64,000 nucleotides of DNA from Gemmatimonadota bacterium (GCA_022823145.1 JAJDXS010000058.1:34908-98907); one strand, 5' to 3'. Positions 44,891 through 54,490 are shown, numbered from the stretch's first letter. Made by a program: numbers and translations. Notes: generated by a model from the sequence alone, not told the origin.

Positions 44891-47800
44891 CTATTCCAGC
44901 AACCCCGCCAGCGCCGATGCTCCCTCCATTCCCACGTCGGAGCGTGCGAGTTCCTGGCGTTGCGCCCGGGAGAGCCATGTCACCTGGCTGCCCTTCGCGG
45001 TTCGCGTGACGGCGAGCACGTCGTCGATCTGTTCCGCCACGGCCGCGACGTGCGAGATCACTCCCACCATCCGACCTGTCCCTGCGACCAGCGAAAGCGC
45101 CTCAATGGCGGAGTCGAGGTTGCTGCGGTCCAGCGACCCGAAACCCTCGTCCAGGAAGAGCGATTCCAGGCGGCCGCCGCTCCGGGCCATCATCTCCACC
45201 ATCCCGAGCGCGAGTGCCAGCGATCCGATGAACTGTTCCCCGCCGGAGAGGCTGGCAGGGGAACGCGCCTGGCCGGAGTCGTTGTCGACAACCAGCCACT
45301 GCTGGTCCTCCAGATCGCCCGGATCAGCAAAGCTGTAACGGCTCCCGGTCATCTCCCCCAGCATCCTGGACGCGTAGACCAGCAGGTCACGAGACCGCCG
45401 CAGCGTGAGCCACTTGAGGAACGCGCCCCGTTTGAGGGTGGCGTCGAGATCGCCAAGGGCGAGTTCGAGTGCGGCGACCTCGTCGGCGGTCTGCCGGAGC
45501 TTCAGCAAGTCGTCGAGGATGGCGGCGAACCCGTCCCTGGCCCGCGTCGCGTCCCGGGCGGTGTAACGCGCCTCGTCGGCTGCCCTGCCTGTGGATCGCA
45601 GCAGGGCCTCGAGGTCGGTGGCATCGCCGGGAGGGTCCAACTGCGCGGCAACCCTCCGGGCTTCGCGCCGCGCCTCGTCGGCGGCAGCGAGAGCGCGGTG
45701 GCGAAGGTCGGTGGCTTGCGTGAGCACCTGCTCAATCGCTTCGCGTAGCCGACCGAGTCCCTCTCGGAGCGCCGTCGCGTCCACCGGGTAGTGAATGGCC
45801 CCGGGGACCGCGATCTCGACAGCCAATTCCCGAACGGCGTCCGCGAGAGCGGTCCGGTGGTCCGCGAGCGCCCGCACCAGGGCCTGCAGAGCCTCCTCGA
45901 CTTCGATCTTTCGGGTCTGGTCGAGACGCTGCAGCGCGGTCCTTGTCTCCTCGATCCCGGCGCGCAGGCGGTTCCGCTCCCGTTCGCGCATCTGGAGGAT
46001 CTTTTCGCGCTCCCGGGCCGCGTACGAGGCACGATCGACGGGTGTGGTGTCGACGGTTTCCAGCTCCAGGGGGTCGGGGGGAAGGGCGAGTTGGGGGCGA
46101 AAGGGCAGGGGGATGGACTGGATGCTCCGGGTGAGGGCTCCGAGGGCTTCGTCGGCGGCCTTGCGGGTTCTTTCGGTTTCGTTGCGCGCGTGGACGAGTG
46201 TCTGCCGGGCCGAGGTCTCCTCCATCTGGGCACCGGTTTGCGCCTTGCGCAGCTCTTCGGCCTTGGTGCGGTGATCGCCGAGCTTCGCCTCGGCTTCGCG
46301 GAAATGCAGCCCAACCGGGGCAAGGGCCTGTTCCCGGTCGGGCAGTGGCGCGTCCCCTGCGAGTGGGAAGGCGTCGTCAAGACCGGCTTCGTCGCGAAGG
46401 TGCCGGAGCGCACCAGCCATCTCGGAATGAAGGTCATCGAGTGCGCTCCGGGCGTCCCTTGTACCCAGCCGGGCGGACTTTTGCTGCGCCCTGAGATCGG
46501 CAACGACCGTGTTTGCCGCATCGGCGTCCGACCGCGCCGCACGGCGGACCTCACGCGCCGCGTCAAGACCGGTGTCCCGCGGTGGGGCCCAGCCCTCGGG
46601 GAGTTGGTGCTGACAAATCGGACACTCGTCGCCCGGACAGAGATCGTGGGCTGCGGCCGCGGCCGCGTTGGTACGCCGAGCCTCACTCAGCCCCTGCTCG
46701 GCCCGTTGCAGCCGCTCCTGCGCCCCCTGCAGGTCACTCTGCGCGGTGGTGAGCCGTCCGGATACCTCGGCTCCCTGCTGCTCCCGCCTGGCCAGGCCGG
46801 CCTTCGACGAACGGATGCGCTCCCGCAGGTCGCGGCACCTGTCATACCAGCGTTCGGCATTCGTCAGGCGCTCACGAACAGAAGCGACGGCTTTCGCAAG
46901 GGGCGGCTCCAGCGCCTGGTGCCGGGTCACCCGATCTGCTGCCGATTCGAGGGCCTGTTGAGCCTGGGCATGGTCCTTCGCCGCCTTCGTCTCGCCCAAT
47001 ATCGCGTTGCGCAGTCCAAGGGCCGCTTCGACCGCCCCCTCCACCTGGTTCGGGATCGCGTCGAGCGTTGCCAGGGTGCGCGCGATCTGATGATGGTCAG
47101 GACCGTCGTCGGTCGGAATGCCGTTCATGTCTCGCCTCAGACGGGCCTCGCGCTCCTTCAGCTCCGTCGTCCTGGCCCCGATCTGGCGCTGCGCACCCTC
47201 CACTGGATCAATCCGGTCGGCAAGTTCTTCCAGCGCCGCCGGGGTCAGGTGCTCGCTTGCGCGCCGGACCGCTGCGATCGTCACCTCGGACTGGCGGAGG
47301 GCATCGCGGGCCCGCGTCGACCGATCCCGAAGATCGGCCAGTGCGACTGCTCGACGACTCGCCGCTTCGGCCCGCGACGTCAGCAACGCAAGGTGCGCTT
47401 CGGGATCGTCCGGATGGCGCTCTACCTCATCCTGCAGCCGGATCGCCAGCGTTCTGACCTCGCTCAGCCTCTGCCCTGCCACCACTCCCGCCGCCTCCAG
47501 ATCCTGCGTGCGCCACACCTGCCGCAGGATCTCGGTGCGGGCGGACGGTGCGTCCTCCACCAGAAGGCGGGCAAAGCGCCCCTGCGGCAGAATCACGGTG
47601 CGCAGGAAGGCGTCGCTGTCGAGCCCGATGAGCTCCTGCACGCGCTCGTTGACCGGCCTGACCTGCTCGACCTTCTCGAGCGTCTCACCGCTGGGCCCGT
47701 AGCGAACAAGCTGCGCCTGGGCGGGCCGGAGTCCCCCCGCGCCCGCTCGCCGGTCCACCCTGGTGACTTCCCACTCCTCGCCAGCCACCTGGAATCGCAG

Positions 47801-48022
47801 CACGACGCGCATCACGTCAGACGTGTCGTTCATCGACTCCTGCTTGGACCGGCCCCCAAGCGACGTCTGTCCGTACAGGGCGTAGGTCATCGCTTCGAGG
47901 ATCGACGACTTCCCGGCGCCGGTGTCGCCGATGACCGCGATCTGGGTGCGGCCGCCGAAGTCGATCCCGACCTCGGCCCTGAAGGAACGCAGTCCCTCGA
48001 TGGTGATTCGAAGCGGGCGCAT
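44891..48022 (-). CDS. sbcC: SbcC/Rad50-type SMC ATPase, DNA double-strand-break processing
   Basis: About 1043 residues from ATG 48022 (MRPLRITIEGLRSF), five bases after the sbcD stop. Walker A (IGDTGAGKSS) is at residues 32-40, followed by LEAMTYALYGQTSLGG. Long coiled coils flank a zinc hook CPGDECPICQHQLP near residue 466. The C-terminal half closes with SPASLSGGEQFIGSLALALG near 924 and Walker B with D-loop (LFLDEGFGSLDRSNLDSAI) near 957. It pairs with SbcD as an ATP-driven nuclease that trims DNA ends and hairpins. Context: the last gene of a cluster nurA-herA-ATPase-sbcD-sbcC. Confidence 0.95.
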   Translation of the reverse strand: MRPLRITIEGLRSFRAEVGIDFGGRTQIAVIGDTGAGKSSILEAMTYALYGQTSLGGRSKQESMNDTSDVMRVVLRFQVAGEEWEVTRVDRRAGAGGLRPAQAQLVRYGPSGETLEKVEQVRPVNERVQELIGLDSDAFLRTVILPQGRFARLLVEDAPSARTEILRQVWRTQDLEAAGVVAGQRLSEVRTLAIRLQDEVERHPDDPEAHLALLTSRAEAASRRAVALADLRDRSTRARDALRQSEVTIAAVRRASEHLTPAALEELADRIDPVEGAQRQIGARTTELKEREARLRRDMNGIPTDDGPDHHQIARTLATLDAIPNQVEGAVEAALGLRNAILGETKAAKDHAQAQQALESAADRVTRHQALEPPLAKAVASVRERLTNAERWYDRCRDLRERIRSSKAGLARREQQGAEVSGRLTTAQSDLQGAQERLQRAEQGLSEARRTNAAAAAAHDLCPGDECPICQHQLPEGWAPPRDTGLDAAREVRRAARSDADAANTVVADLRAQQKSARLGTRDARSALDDLHSEMAGALRHLRDEAGLDDAFPLAGDAPLPDREQALAPVGLHFREAEAKLGDHRTKAEELRKAQTGAQMEETSARQTLVHARNETERTRKAADEALGALTRSIQSIPLPFRPQLALPPDPLELETVDTTPVDRASYAAREREKILQMRERERNRLRAGIEETRTALQRLDQTRKIEVEEALQALVRALADHRTALADAVRELAVEIAVPGAIHYPVDATALREGLGRLREAIEQVLTQATDLRHRALAAADEARREARRVAAQLDPPGDATDLEALLRSTGRAADEARYTARDATRARDGFAAILDDLLKLRQTADEVAALELALGDLDATLKRGAFLKWLTLRRSRDLLVYASRMLGEMTGSRYSFADPGDLEDQQWLVVDNDSGQARSPASLSGGEQFIGSLALALGMVEMMARSGGRLESLFLDEGFGSLDRSNLDSAIEALSLVAGTGRMVGVISHVAAVAEQIDDVLAVTRTAKGSQVTWLSRAQRQELARSDVGMEGASALAGLLE

Positions 48023-48026
48023 CCGG

Positions 48027-49277
48027 TCAGGCGTCCCCCCCTCCCCCACGCAGTGCGGTGAGGACCCCCTCGGCGCGCACCGTCAGCCCGGTCAGCCCGA
48101 AGTCCGGCCCCTCCTCGTCCCCCGAGCCAGCCACAGCCTCGCGAAAGAGTGCCAGGACCGTGTCGCGGGGAGCCTTCGTCGCCCTCCCGGTCGCCGCCGT
48201 GCTCCGCCACTCGACGAAGAGATCCTCGATGGAGGGCTCCTCCCCGTCGCCGTCCCCGGAGATTGCCTTGACCGTCCGGTTGGCCACCTCGTTGACCAGG
48301 TTGAATACCACGCACTCCGGCGACCATTCGGCCACCCGGTCCGCCAGGTCAGGAATGGGGTCATCGGACTTCACCACAGCCTTGAGAAAACAGCCGTCCA
48401 GTGCCCTATCGGCCGCCCGCTCCTCCAGTTCGCGGAACGTCCCGGTGAAGCTCTCCAGCGGCCGCCCCGGGGGCAATTCCCGTTCGCCGACCTGGACGTC
48501 GTCGCCGATCGTGACCACGACCGCATGCTTGCGCTGGCGGCTCTCGCCGTAGTCCAGAGGGATCAGCGACCCCGCGTACCGGCCGCGCACGCTTCCCGGC
48601 AGTTGCTGCGGGTCGTGGATGTGCCCGAACGCACAGTAGAGCGCCCGGTGGAGACCCTTCGTGTGCGTGGCGTGATCCTCGCCCACGGTGAACCGCCGCT
48701 CGGAGTTGCCGGGCCGTGCCCCGTCGACGTGCAGGTGGGCCGTGTAGAGGACGATGCCGTGCGGGCCCGCGGCCTGGCGCGCGCGGTCGATCACATGGTC
48801 GTTGAGGTTGCGGATGCCGTCGGCGTAGTCGCCCTCGAAGCGCAGGGCATCGGCGGTGGCGTAGTCGGTGATCGCCCCGGGGGGAATGAACGGGACGCAG
48901 GCTAGCGCGACGGGGACCTCCGCCAGGTCGTCGAACTCCACGACGCGTGGCGAGGTGACGAACCGGAGGCGCCGGGGCGAGGCCATGCCCGCCATGTCGT
49001 CGAGGACATCGAACAGGGCGCCCGAGTCGTGATTGCCGCTGATCACCACGGTCGGCGCGATCCGCGCCAGCCGCTGCAGGGCGGTGACGCCGAGCCTGAG
49101 CGCGGGGTAGGGGGGACGGTAGGCGTCGAAAAGGTCGCCCGCGTGGACGATCAGGTCGGGGCGTTCGGCGGCGGCGATGTCGAGGAGCGCCTTCAGCGCC
49201 GAGTGGTGGTCGTCGGTCCGTTCGTGGCGTCCCAGCTTTGCGCCGAGGTGCCAGTCGGCCGTGTGGAGGAGTTTCAT
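48027..49277 (-). CDS. sbcD: SbcD/Mre11-type exonuclease subunit
   Basis: About 416 residues from ATG 49277; the open frame upstream is a shadow of the ATPase gene. The calcineurin-like phosphoesterase motifs are complete: MKLLHTADWHLGAKLGRHER, DLIVHAGDLFDAYRPP, VVISGNHDSGALFD, IVLYTAHLHVDG, then CAFGHIHDPQQLPG and RYAGSLIPLDYGE. These bind the two Mn ions for 3'-5' exonuclease and endonuclease activity. The C-terminal part has a capping domain and an Asp/Glu-rich linker. It overlaps the upstream ATPase gene (ATGA) and is followed closely by sbcC. Confidence 0.95.
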   Translation of the reverse strand: MKLLHTADWHLGAKLGRHERTDDHHSALKALLDIAAAERPDLIVHAGDLFDAYRPPYPALRLGVTALQRLARIAPTVVISGNHDSGALFDVLDDMAGMASPRRLRFVTSPRVVEFDDLAEVPVALACVPFIPPGAITDYATADALRFEGDYADGIRNLNDHVIDRARQAAGPHGIVLYTAHLHVDGARPGNSERRFTVGEDHATHTKGLHRALYCAFGHIHDPQQLPGSVRGRYAGSLIPLDYGESRQRKHAVVVTIGDDVQVGERELPPGRPLESFTGTFRELEERAADRALDGCFLKAVVKSDDPIPDLADRVAEWSPECVVFNLVNEVANRTVKAISGDGDGEEPSIEDLFVEWRSTAATGRATKAPRDTVLALFREAVAGSGDEEGPDFGLTGLTVRAEGVLTALRGGGGDA

Positions 49278-50428
49278 GCGCTTCTTATCCGCTCGCGGAG
49301 CGTGCCGATCTCCCACAACGGGACCACCGTGATCCGCTCGCTCACCGGGTATGCCCGCGGGGCGGGGCACACCACGAACAGGTGATCCACCCCCAGCGCG
49401 TCCGCCGAGGCGCGAGTCCTGCGCGAAACGGACGGCGACTCGCTGAACTTGATCTCGAATCCCGTCCAGCGACCCTCGACGGTGGCCAGCAAGTCCAGCT
49501 CCCCGCCCCCGTGCGCGGCCCAGAACCATGCATCCGCCGGGCGCAAAACGCGCAGCAGCTGCTCGATCACGAACCCCTCCCAGGAAGCTCCGACACGCGG
49601 ATGCGAAAGCAGCGCCGTGTCGTGCGGGATGCCCAGCAGGGTATGAAGCAGGCCCGTGTCGCGCAGGTAGACCTTGGGCGCCTTGACCTGGCGTTTGGCG
49701 ATGTTGTGGAACCACGGCTGCAGCTGCCGGACCATGAAGGTGCCGGTTAGAAGATCCAGGTAGCGGCGCACAGTCTTGTCCGACAGCGACAGCGCGCGTC
49801 CCAGGTTGGACGCGTTCCACGTCTGGCCGTGGGAATGCGCCAGCATGGTCCAGAAGCGCCGCATCGCTGCGGCGGGAATGGAGATCCCGAGCTGGGGCAC
49901 GTCCCGCTCCAGGAACGTGCTCACGAACGATTCCCGCCAGGCCCGGCTGTCGTCGTCGGACGCAGCCAGAAAGGAGCGGGGGAAGCCTCCGCGTACCCAG
50001 AGGTCGCGCCACTGCGGCGGACCGGTCTCATCGAGGCCGAAGCCGCTCATTTCGATGAGTTCCACCCGCCCGGCCAGCGTTTCCGAGACTCCCCGCACCA
50101 GATCCGGCGCCGCGCTGCCCAGGACCAGATACCGCGTCCGGGAGCCCGGCCGGTCCACCAGCACCCGGAGAGCCGGGAAGAGCTTCGGCATCCGCTGCAC
50201 CTCGTCCAGCACCACCAGTCCATCCAGGGATCCCAGAACGAGCTCGGGATTGGCAAGTCCGCGGACATCCGGTTCCGACTCCAGATCGAAGCGCGTGGCC
50301 TTCCTCCCGGCGGCGAACTGCCGTGCGAGCGTGGTCTTGCCGCATTGTCTCGGACCCAGCAGGGCCGTGATGGGAGCGCGGGCGGTCGAAACCTCCAGCC
50401 GCCGGAGATAGTCGGGGCGTGCTAGCAT
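49274..50428 (-). CDS. AAA-family ATPase with DUF4143 domain, inside the DNA-repair cluster
   Basis: About 384 residues from ATG 50428 (MLARPDYLRRLEV); ATG 50491 is upstream in frame. Walker A is ITALLGPRQCGKTTLARQFA and Walker B is GLVVLDEVQRMP, followed by sensor TRYLVLGSAAPDLV and LIEMSGFGLDE. The C-terminal DUF4143 part carries WVRGGFPRSFLAASDDDSRA, a winged-helix-like SLSDKTVRRYLDLLTGTFMV, and a PD-(D/E)XK-like end with GGGELDLLATVEGRWTGFEI, then KFS: the D...E-x-K pattern is intact. The stop overlaps sbcD (ATGA), so its synthesis is coupled to Mre11. An 80-base gap separates it from herA, which suggests its own promoter. Confidence 0.9.
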   Translation of the reverse strand: MLARPDYLRRLEVSTARAPITALLGPRQCGKTTLARQFAAGRKATRFDLESEPDVRGLANPELVLGSLDGLVVLDEVQRMPKLFPALRVLVDRPGSRTRYLVLGSAAPDLVRGVSETLAGRVELIEMSGFGLDETGPPQWRDLWVRGGFPRSFLAASDDDSRAWRESFVSTFLERDVPQLGISIPAAAMRRFWTMLAHSHGQTWNASNLGRALSLSDKTVRRYLDLLTGTFMVRQLQPWFHNIAKRQVKAPKVYLRDTGLLHTLLGIPHDTALLSHPRVGASWEGFVIEQLLRVLRPADAWFWAAHGGGELDLLATVEGRWTGFEIKFSESPSVSRRTRASADALGVDHLFVVCPAPRAYPVSERITVVPLWEIGTLRERIRSA

Positions 50429-50508
50429 GGTCGTAAGATAGCGTGAAAATTCGGAGCACGCATCCGAGATTTCGTGTATAGGATTGGTCACGCAAGCGCT
50501 TGGAGCTG

Positions 50509-52347
50509 CTACAACCCCCTCTCCGCCCCCGACATCGCCCCCAGATTCGCCATGATCGTCTCCGTCCGTTCCCGGTCCCGCGCCTCGTCCACCACCGCCT
50601 CGTCCGGATTGGTCGCGAACGGTGGGAACGGAAACCGCAACGGGATCGGCTCGGGAACGATCGGCTGGGACAGGACCATCGTCCCGGGCATGAAACGCGA
50701 CGCACGCTCGCGCAGCGAGGACGAGAGGAAGCGATAGGCGTCGGCCTCGTTGGCATCGAGCCGTCCGGCCACCTTGAGCGACGCGTTGCGGGGAAGAGCG
50801 GGAGCCACGGCCGAAGCGGCCTGCTGAGCACCCACCAGAAGCACCCCAAGGGAACGCCCACGCTCGGCGATGTCGACGAGAAGCTCCCTCAGCGGCGAGT
50901 ACCCTTTCGCGGGAGCGTACTTGTTGAGTTCGTCCAGGACGACGAAGCGCAGCGGAACGCGTCCTGTCCCCTGCTTCTCGCGCCAGACCCCGTCCAGCAG
51001 CGAACCGACCACAAAACGCTGGGCGTCGTCGTGCAGTGTGGAGATGTCGACCACGTGCAGGCGGGCGTTTTCGGAGGAAACGGGCTTGAGGCCGCAGCCG
51101 ATCAGAGGTCCGATGTGCTTGCGGAGCCGCAGCAGCCGGCGCAGGTACGCCTGGCGGGTGCCAGCCTGGGTGCGTCCGAACCAGGCCTTGATCGTGTCGT
51201 CGTCGTCGCGGTTGGCCATCTTCTCGGTGAAATCGACGAATCCCCCGAAGTCCTCGATCACATGGCCGGCGCCCGCGCGCACCGTCTCGGGTTCCCTGGC
51301 CGCCATCCGGTCCGGGTCGAAGCTCGTGTCCTCGGGGACGGTGGGGAGGATCACCACCGCGCCCGACTCTCCGCCCTCGAGGCGGCGAAGGTGGCGCAGC
51401 AGCTGGATGCGAAACTGCTGCTCGATGAAGCCGACCTGGGTCGAGCGGTCGTCCTCGGAGGTGAAGCAGAACTGGAGGAGCTGGTCACGGATGAACTGCT
51501 CCGGGGTCCATCCGTAGGCGTGCACGTCGCGGGTGTCGCGAGACTTGACGCCCGGCACCGTCCCCGAGACGCCGGGCCGCCGCGGGGCGTACAGTCGCAC
51601 GGAGCGGAAGGGGCCGGGATCGCCGACGCCCAGGGCGCGCCACTGGGCACGCGCGTTCGGCCTGCCCGGAAACTCGGAGTTCGGGCGATCGAGATGGAGC
51701 AGGTCCTCGCCCTTGGTGTTGAAGACGAGGGCGCGCACGTTCTCGCGTTCGGCACGGCCTCCGAGGAGTGCCATCCCGCCTTCGGTCTCGAGGAGCTGGT
51801 AGAGGATGTACAGCGCGTACGAAGTCTTGGTCGCCACGCCCGATATCCCGGAGATCGAAAAGTGTCCCCCGGAACGTCCGTCAACGAAGCGCATGTCGGC
51901 GTAGATGGGCTCGCCACCCATGTCCAGGCCGACCGGGAGCTTGCCGCGCTTCATCTCGTCCTCGAACAGCGCGATCGTGCGGTCCCGGCCGACGGCGCGC
52001 ATGGCCACGGAACCCGCGTTCGGCGCCACGAAGAGTTCGGGGACGACGCGCAGCACCCGCACCTCGGCCAGACGCACATGCTCGGCGGGTATGACTCGGT
52101 CGACGACCCGGGCCGTGTCGGAGGGCAGGTCGGCGCCCTCGAAACGGCTGCGCAGCTCGGTGACAATCCCGTAGTGGGTAACCTGCGTGCCATCGGGGAG
52201 TCCGGTCCGGACGGCGACCAGCTGGTCCAACTGGACGTTTGCGCCAGGGTCGAGCACTACCTGAAACTCGCGCGAATTGCTGCCGTGCGAGCCGTCCAGC
52301 AGCCCGATCCGGTGGTCTTGTGCGGTGGTTGCGTCCTGGCCGGTCAC
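50509..52347 (-). CDS. herA: HerA-type hexameric DNA-translocating ATPase
   Basis: The product has 612 residues and starts at GTG 52347, which overlaps the nurA stop. An N-terminal HAS-barrel (LDQLVAVRTGLPDGTQVTHY, GIVTELRSRFEGA) is followed by the HerA/FtsK core. Walker A is the HerA variant HFSISGISGVATKTSYALYI (x-T-K-T-S), Walker B is LRFVVLDELNKYAPAKGYSP, and sensor LGVLLVGAQQAASAVAPALP and an arginine-finger region (RLDANEADAYRFL) follow. It should pump DNA through the ring for its partner nuclease NurA. The adjacent nurA gene supports this strongly. Confidence 0.88.
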   Translation of the reverse strand: MTGQDATTAQDHRIGLLDGSHGSNSREFQVVLDPGANVQLDQLVAVRTGLPDGTQVTHYGIVTELRSRFEGADLPSDTARVVDRVIPAEHVRLAEVRVLRVVPELFVAPNAGSVAMRAVGRDRTIALFEDEMKRGKLPVGLDMGGEPIYADMRFVDGRSGGHFSISGISGVATKTSYALYILYQLLETEGGMALLGGRAERENVRALVFNTKGEDLLHLDRPNSEFPGRPNARAQWRALGVGDPGPFRSVRLYAPRRPGVSGTVPGVKSRDTRDVHAYGWTPEQFIRDQLLQFCFTSEDDRSTQVGFIEQQFRIQLLRHLRRLEGGESGAVVILPTVPEDTSFDPDRMAAREPETVRAGAGHVIEDFGGFVDFTEKMANRDDDDTIKAWFGRTQAGTRQAYLRRLLRLRKHIGPLIGCGLKPVSSENARLHVVDISTLHDDAQRFVVGSLLDGVWREKQGTGRVPLRFVVLDELNKYAPAKGYSPLRELLVDIAERGRSLGVLLVGAQQAASAVAPALPRNASLKVAGRLDANEADAYRFLSSSLRERASRFMPGTMVLSQPIVPEPIPLRFPFPPFATNPDEAVVDEARDRERTETIMANLGAMSGAERGL

Positions 52348-53336
52348 ACGGCCTCCTCATCCCGGTTGTGTTGCATGACGGCCTCCCGGACGGCACGCAG
52401 TGCCAGGCGCGAGTCGCCGATCAGGTGGTGAAGGTGCTGTTCGAGCCGTGCCACCGGTGCAAGGTTGACCGGCGCACGGGCATCGCGGTGAGGCGCCGAC
52501 GCGAAGGTGGGAAGCCAGCTGGCAGCGCGATCGACGGTCGCGATCGCCTGAGCGCTGCCCGAACTCGCGGGCACCTCCAGGCGCGCGATCCCTGCCCACG
52601 GCCCCGCCCAGGGACCGGGGTCGCCCACACGGATGTAGCACGCATAGCGGTCGTCCTTCATGGCGAAGATACTCGTCCGTTCTCCGACGAGGAGGCCAGG
52701 CACGACCTGCCAGTGCTCAACCGCGAGCGTGCGACGGTGGTGCGTTTTCACGTACCCCACTACGGGCGTCCTACGGCTGCGGCGGATACTGTGAAGCGGA
52801 CCGTCGAAGACGACCAGCCAGCCTTCCGCGAAGAGGTGGTCGGCGATTGCGGCTTCGGTGTCCCGCATCAGGCGCTGGAGGTGTTGCGACGCCGCGTGGG
52901 GCTCTTCGCTGTCGACCGAGAGAGCCGTCCAGCGCCACCCGCCCGGATGTGGATGCAGTCGAACCTGCTCACCCCCGGAGAAGATGACGGCGCGACGGAT
53001 CTCCACGTGACCGATCTCCGCCGGGCCATCCTCCCCGATGAGAACCGCCCCGGCACCCCACGCCCCGGCGATCCCCGTAATCGTCTCGCCCTGCGGGTTC
53101 GTGCGCGTCAGGTGTGCCTCGGTTCGGCGCACCCCGTCCACGAAGCAAAGTCGTGTCGGCGGGCCCGCGTCGCGCGGCTGATGAATGCGGAAGTGTCCCC
53201 CATCCTCCACGACTCGGCATTCGACCGTGTGTTCATCCTCTTCGTCCGCGCGAAACCCGGCGCCGTATGACGCGTCGAACGGCTCGACCCCGATGAAAGG
53301 GCGGCGTCCGGTGTCGTTCGTCTGAGGGATGGCCAT
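52344..53336 (-). CDS. nurA: NurA domain nuclease
   Basis: About 330 residues from ATG 53336 (MAIPQTNDTGRRPF); the upstream extension has no protein-like character. NurA motifs: RLCFVDGVRRTEAHL (catalytic Asp of 'DGxRR'), GWLVVFDGPLHS (second Asp), VVGYVKTHHRRTLAVEHWQV, then CYIRVGDPGPWAGPWAGIAR and LEVP. The terminal segment (ATVDRAASWLPTFASAPHRD, ARAPVNLAPVARLEQHL) fits the usual 'P..l..ig.lE..Lrh.lGD' end. NurA proteins are Mn-dependent 5'-3' exonucleases activated by HerA. It is the first gene of the cluster and divergent from an SDR gene. Confidence 0.82.
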   Translation of the reverse strand: MAIPQTNDTGRRPFIGVEPFDASYGAGFRADEEDEHTVECRVVEDGGHFRIHQPRDAGPPTRLCFVDGVRRTEAHLTRTNPQGETITGIAGAWGAGAVLIGEDGPAEIGHVEIRRAVIFSGGEQVRLHPHPGGWRWTALSVDSEEPHAASQHLQRLMRDTEAAIADHLFAEGWLVVFDGPLHSIRRSRRTPVVGYVKTHHRRTLAVEHWQVVPGLLVGERTSIFAMKDDRYACYIRVGDPGPWAGPWAGIARLEVPASSGSAQAIATVDRAASWLPTFASAPHRDARAPVNLAPVARLEQHLHHLIGDSRLALRAVREAVMQHNRDEEAV

Positions 53337-53475
53337 GTCGGAAGGCGGGGCATGACTTGAAGGGCAGTACCTCGCGACAACTTCATCGCAGGCACCAGGG
53401 AAGCTAGCATGTGGGGTATCGAGTCGGTCTCCCGCAAGATCCGCAACCACCCACCCTTGAGAACACTCACTGCGC

Positions 53476-54348
53476 ATGCAAACCATCGCCATCACCGGAG
53501 CGAACCGCGGAATCGGCCACGCCACCGCAGCCCTCCTCGCCTCCCAGGGGCACCGCGTCATCCTCGTCTGCAGGGACCGGAACCGTGGCCACGACGCCCT
53601 CGCGTCATTGGATCCCCTCCCGAACCGCGCCCGCCACCACCTCGTCGTCGCCGATCTCGCCTCCCTCGACTCCGTGCGGGAAGGTGCACGGGAGATCCTC
53701 GATCTCGATTATCCTCTGGCAGCCCTCGTCAACAACGCTGCGGTGCTTCCCGCGAAGCGCACGCTGAGCCGCGACGGCTTCGAGATCCAGCTTGCCGTCA
53801 CGCACATGGGTCATTTCCTCCTGACCCATCTGCTCATGCCCCTCCTGGAGCGCCACGAGGAGACGAGCCGCGTCGTAACCGTCTCTTCCGGCGCACACGT
53901 CGGCCCCCCGCTGGACTTCGAGGACCTGAACTTCGAAGTGCGGCCATACAAGCGGACGCGAGCCTACCAGCAGAGCAAGCTGGCGAACGTGCTCTTCACC
54001 TTCGCCCTTGCCCGACGCACCGCCGACACCAATGTCGAGGCCGTGGCGCTGCATCCGGGGGTCTACGACACCGGGCTGCTGAGGGACTACATGAGCGCGG
54101 TTCCCGGCAGCGGTGCAGTCGCGAGCGTATTCGCAGGCAACGCCGGGAAGGCGGCTCCAATCCTCGCGGGACTCGCTGCCGGGCGAAGAGACGAGAAGCT
54201 GAGCGGAGCTTACCTCAACAAGGCAGTCGTGGACACGCCCTCAAGGGCAGCGCGTGAAAGGGAGGCCCAGGAACGTCTTTGGGAATGGAGCACGTCCGCG
54301 GTGGGACTGTCGGCTGACGGCGCCGGGCGCATGGCCGGGGAAGGGTAG
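53476..54348 (+). CDS. SDR family oxidoreductase, retinol-dehydrogenase-like
   Basis: 290 residues. The NADP-binding motif IAITGANRGIGHATAALLAS is followed by VILVCRDRNRGHDALASLDP, where the Arg suggests NADP. Then come LAALVNNAAVLPAKRTLSRD, VVTVSSGAHVG with the Ser, and the active-site YQQSKLANVLFTFALARR. This matches the retinol dehydrogenase/WW-domain oxidoreductase branch, longer than classical SDRs at the C-terminus (SGAYLNKAVVDTPSRAARER). The substrate is unknown. It is monocistronic and divergent from nurA by 139 bases. Confidence 0.9.
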   Translation: MQTIAITGANRGIGHATAALLASQGHRVILVCRDRNRGHDALASLDPLPNRARHHLVVADLASLDSVREGAREILDLDYPLAALVNNAAVLPAKRTLSRDGFEIQLAVTHMGHFLLTHLLMPLLERHEETSRVVTVSSGAHVGPPLDFEDLNFEVRPYKRTRAYQQSKLANVLFTFALARRTADTNVEAVALHPGVYDTGLLRDYMSAVPGSGAVASVFAGNAGKAAPILAGLAAGRRDEKLSGAYLNKAVVDTPSRAAREREAQERLWEWSTSAVGLSADGAGRMAGEG

Positions 54349-54490
54349 TGCGCGGCCGGCGCCAGCCCGCGCGAACGGACACGCGCAGGGGCGCTGATGC
54401 TCAACAGGTGGCGACCGTCCGTGTCTTCGGTAACTTTCGTGCGCGTTTTTCGCCCCATACCCATCCACACAACACTCCGGGGGACGCGAC

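Noticed and set aside
45791..48061. 756-codon open frame antisense to sbcC
   Set aside because: No protein-like motifs. The minus strand encodes a full Rad50-type ATPase.
50440..50475. Short TCGGA...TCCGA hairpin followed by TTTT upstream of the DUF4143 gene
   Set aside because: The stem has only five pairs with a seven-base loop, so it is not supported as a terminator of herA.
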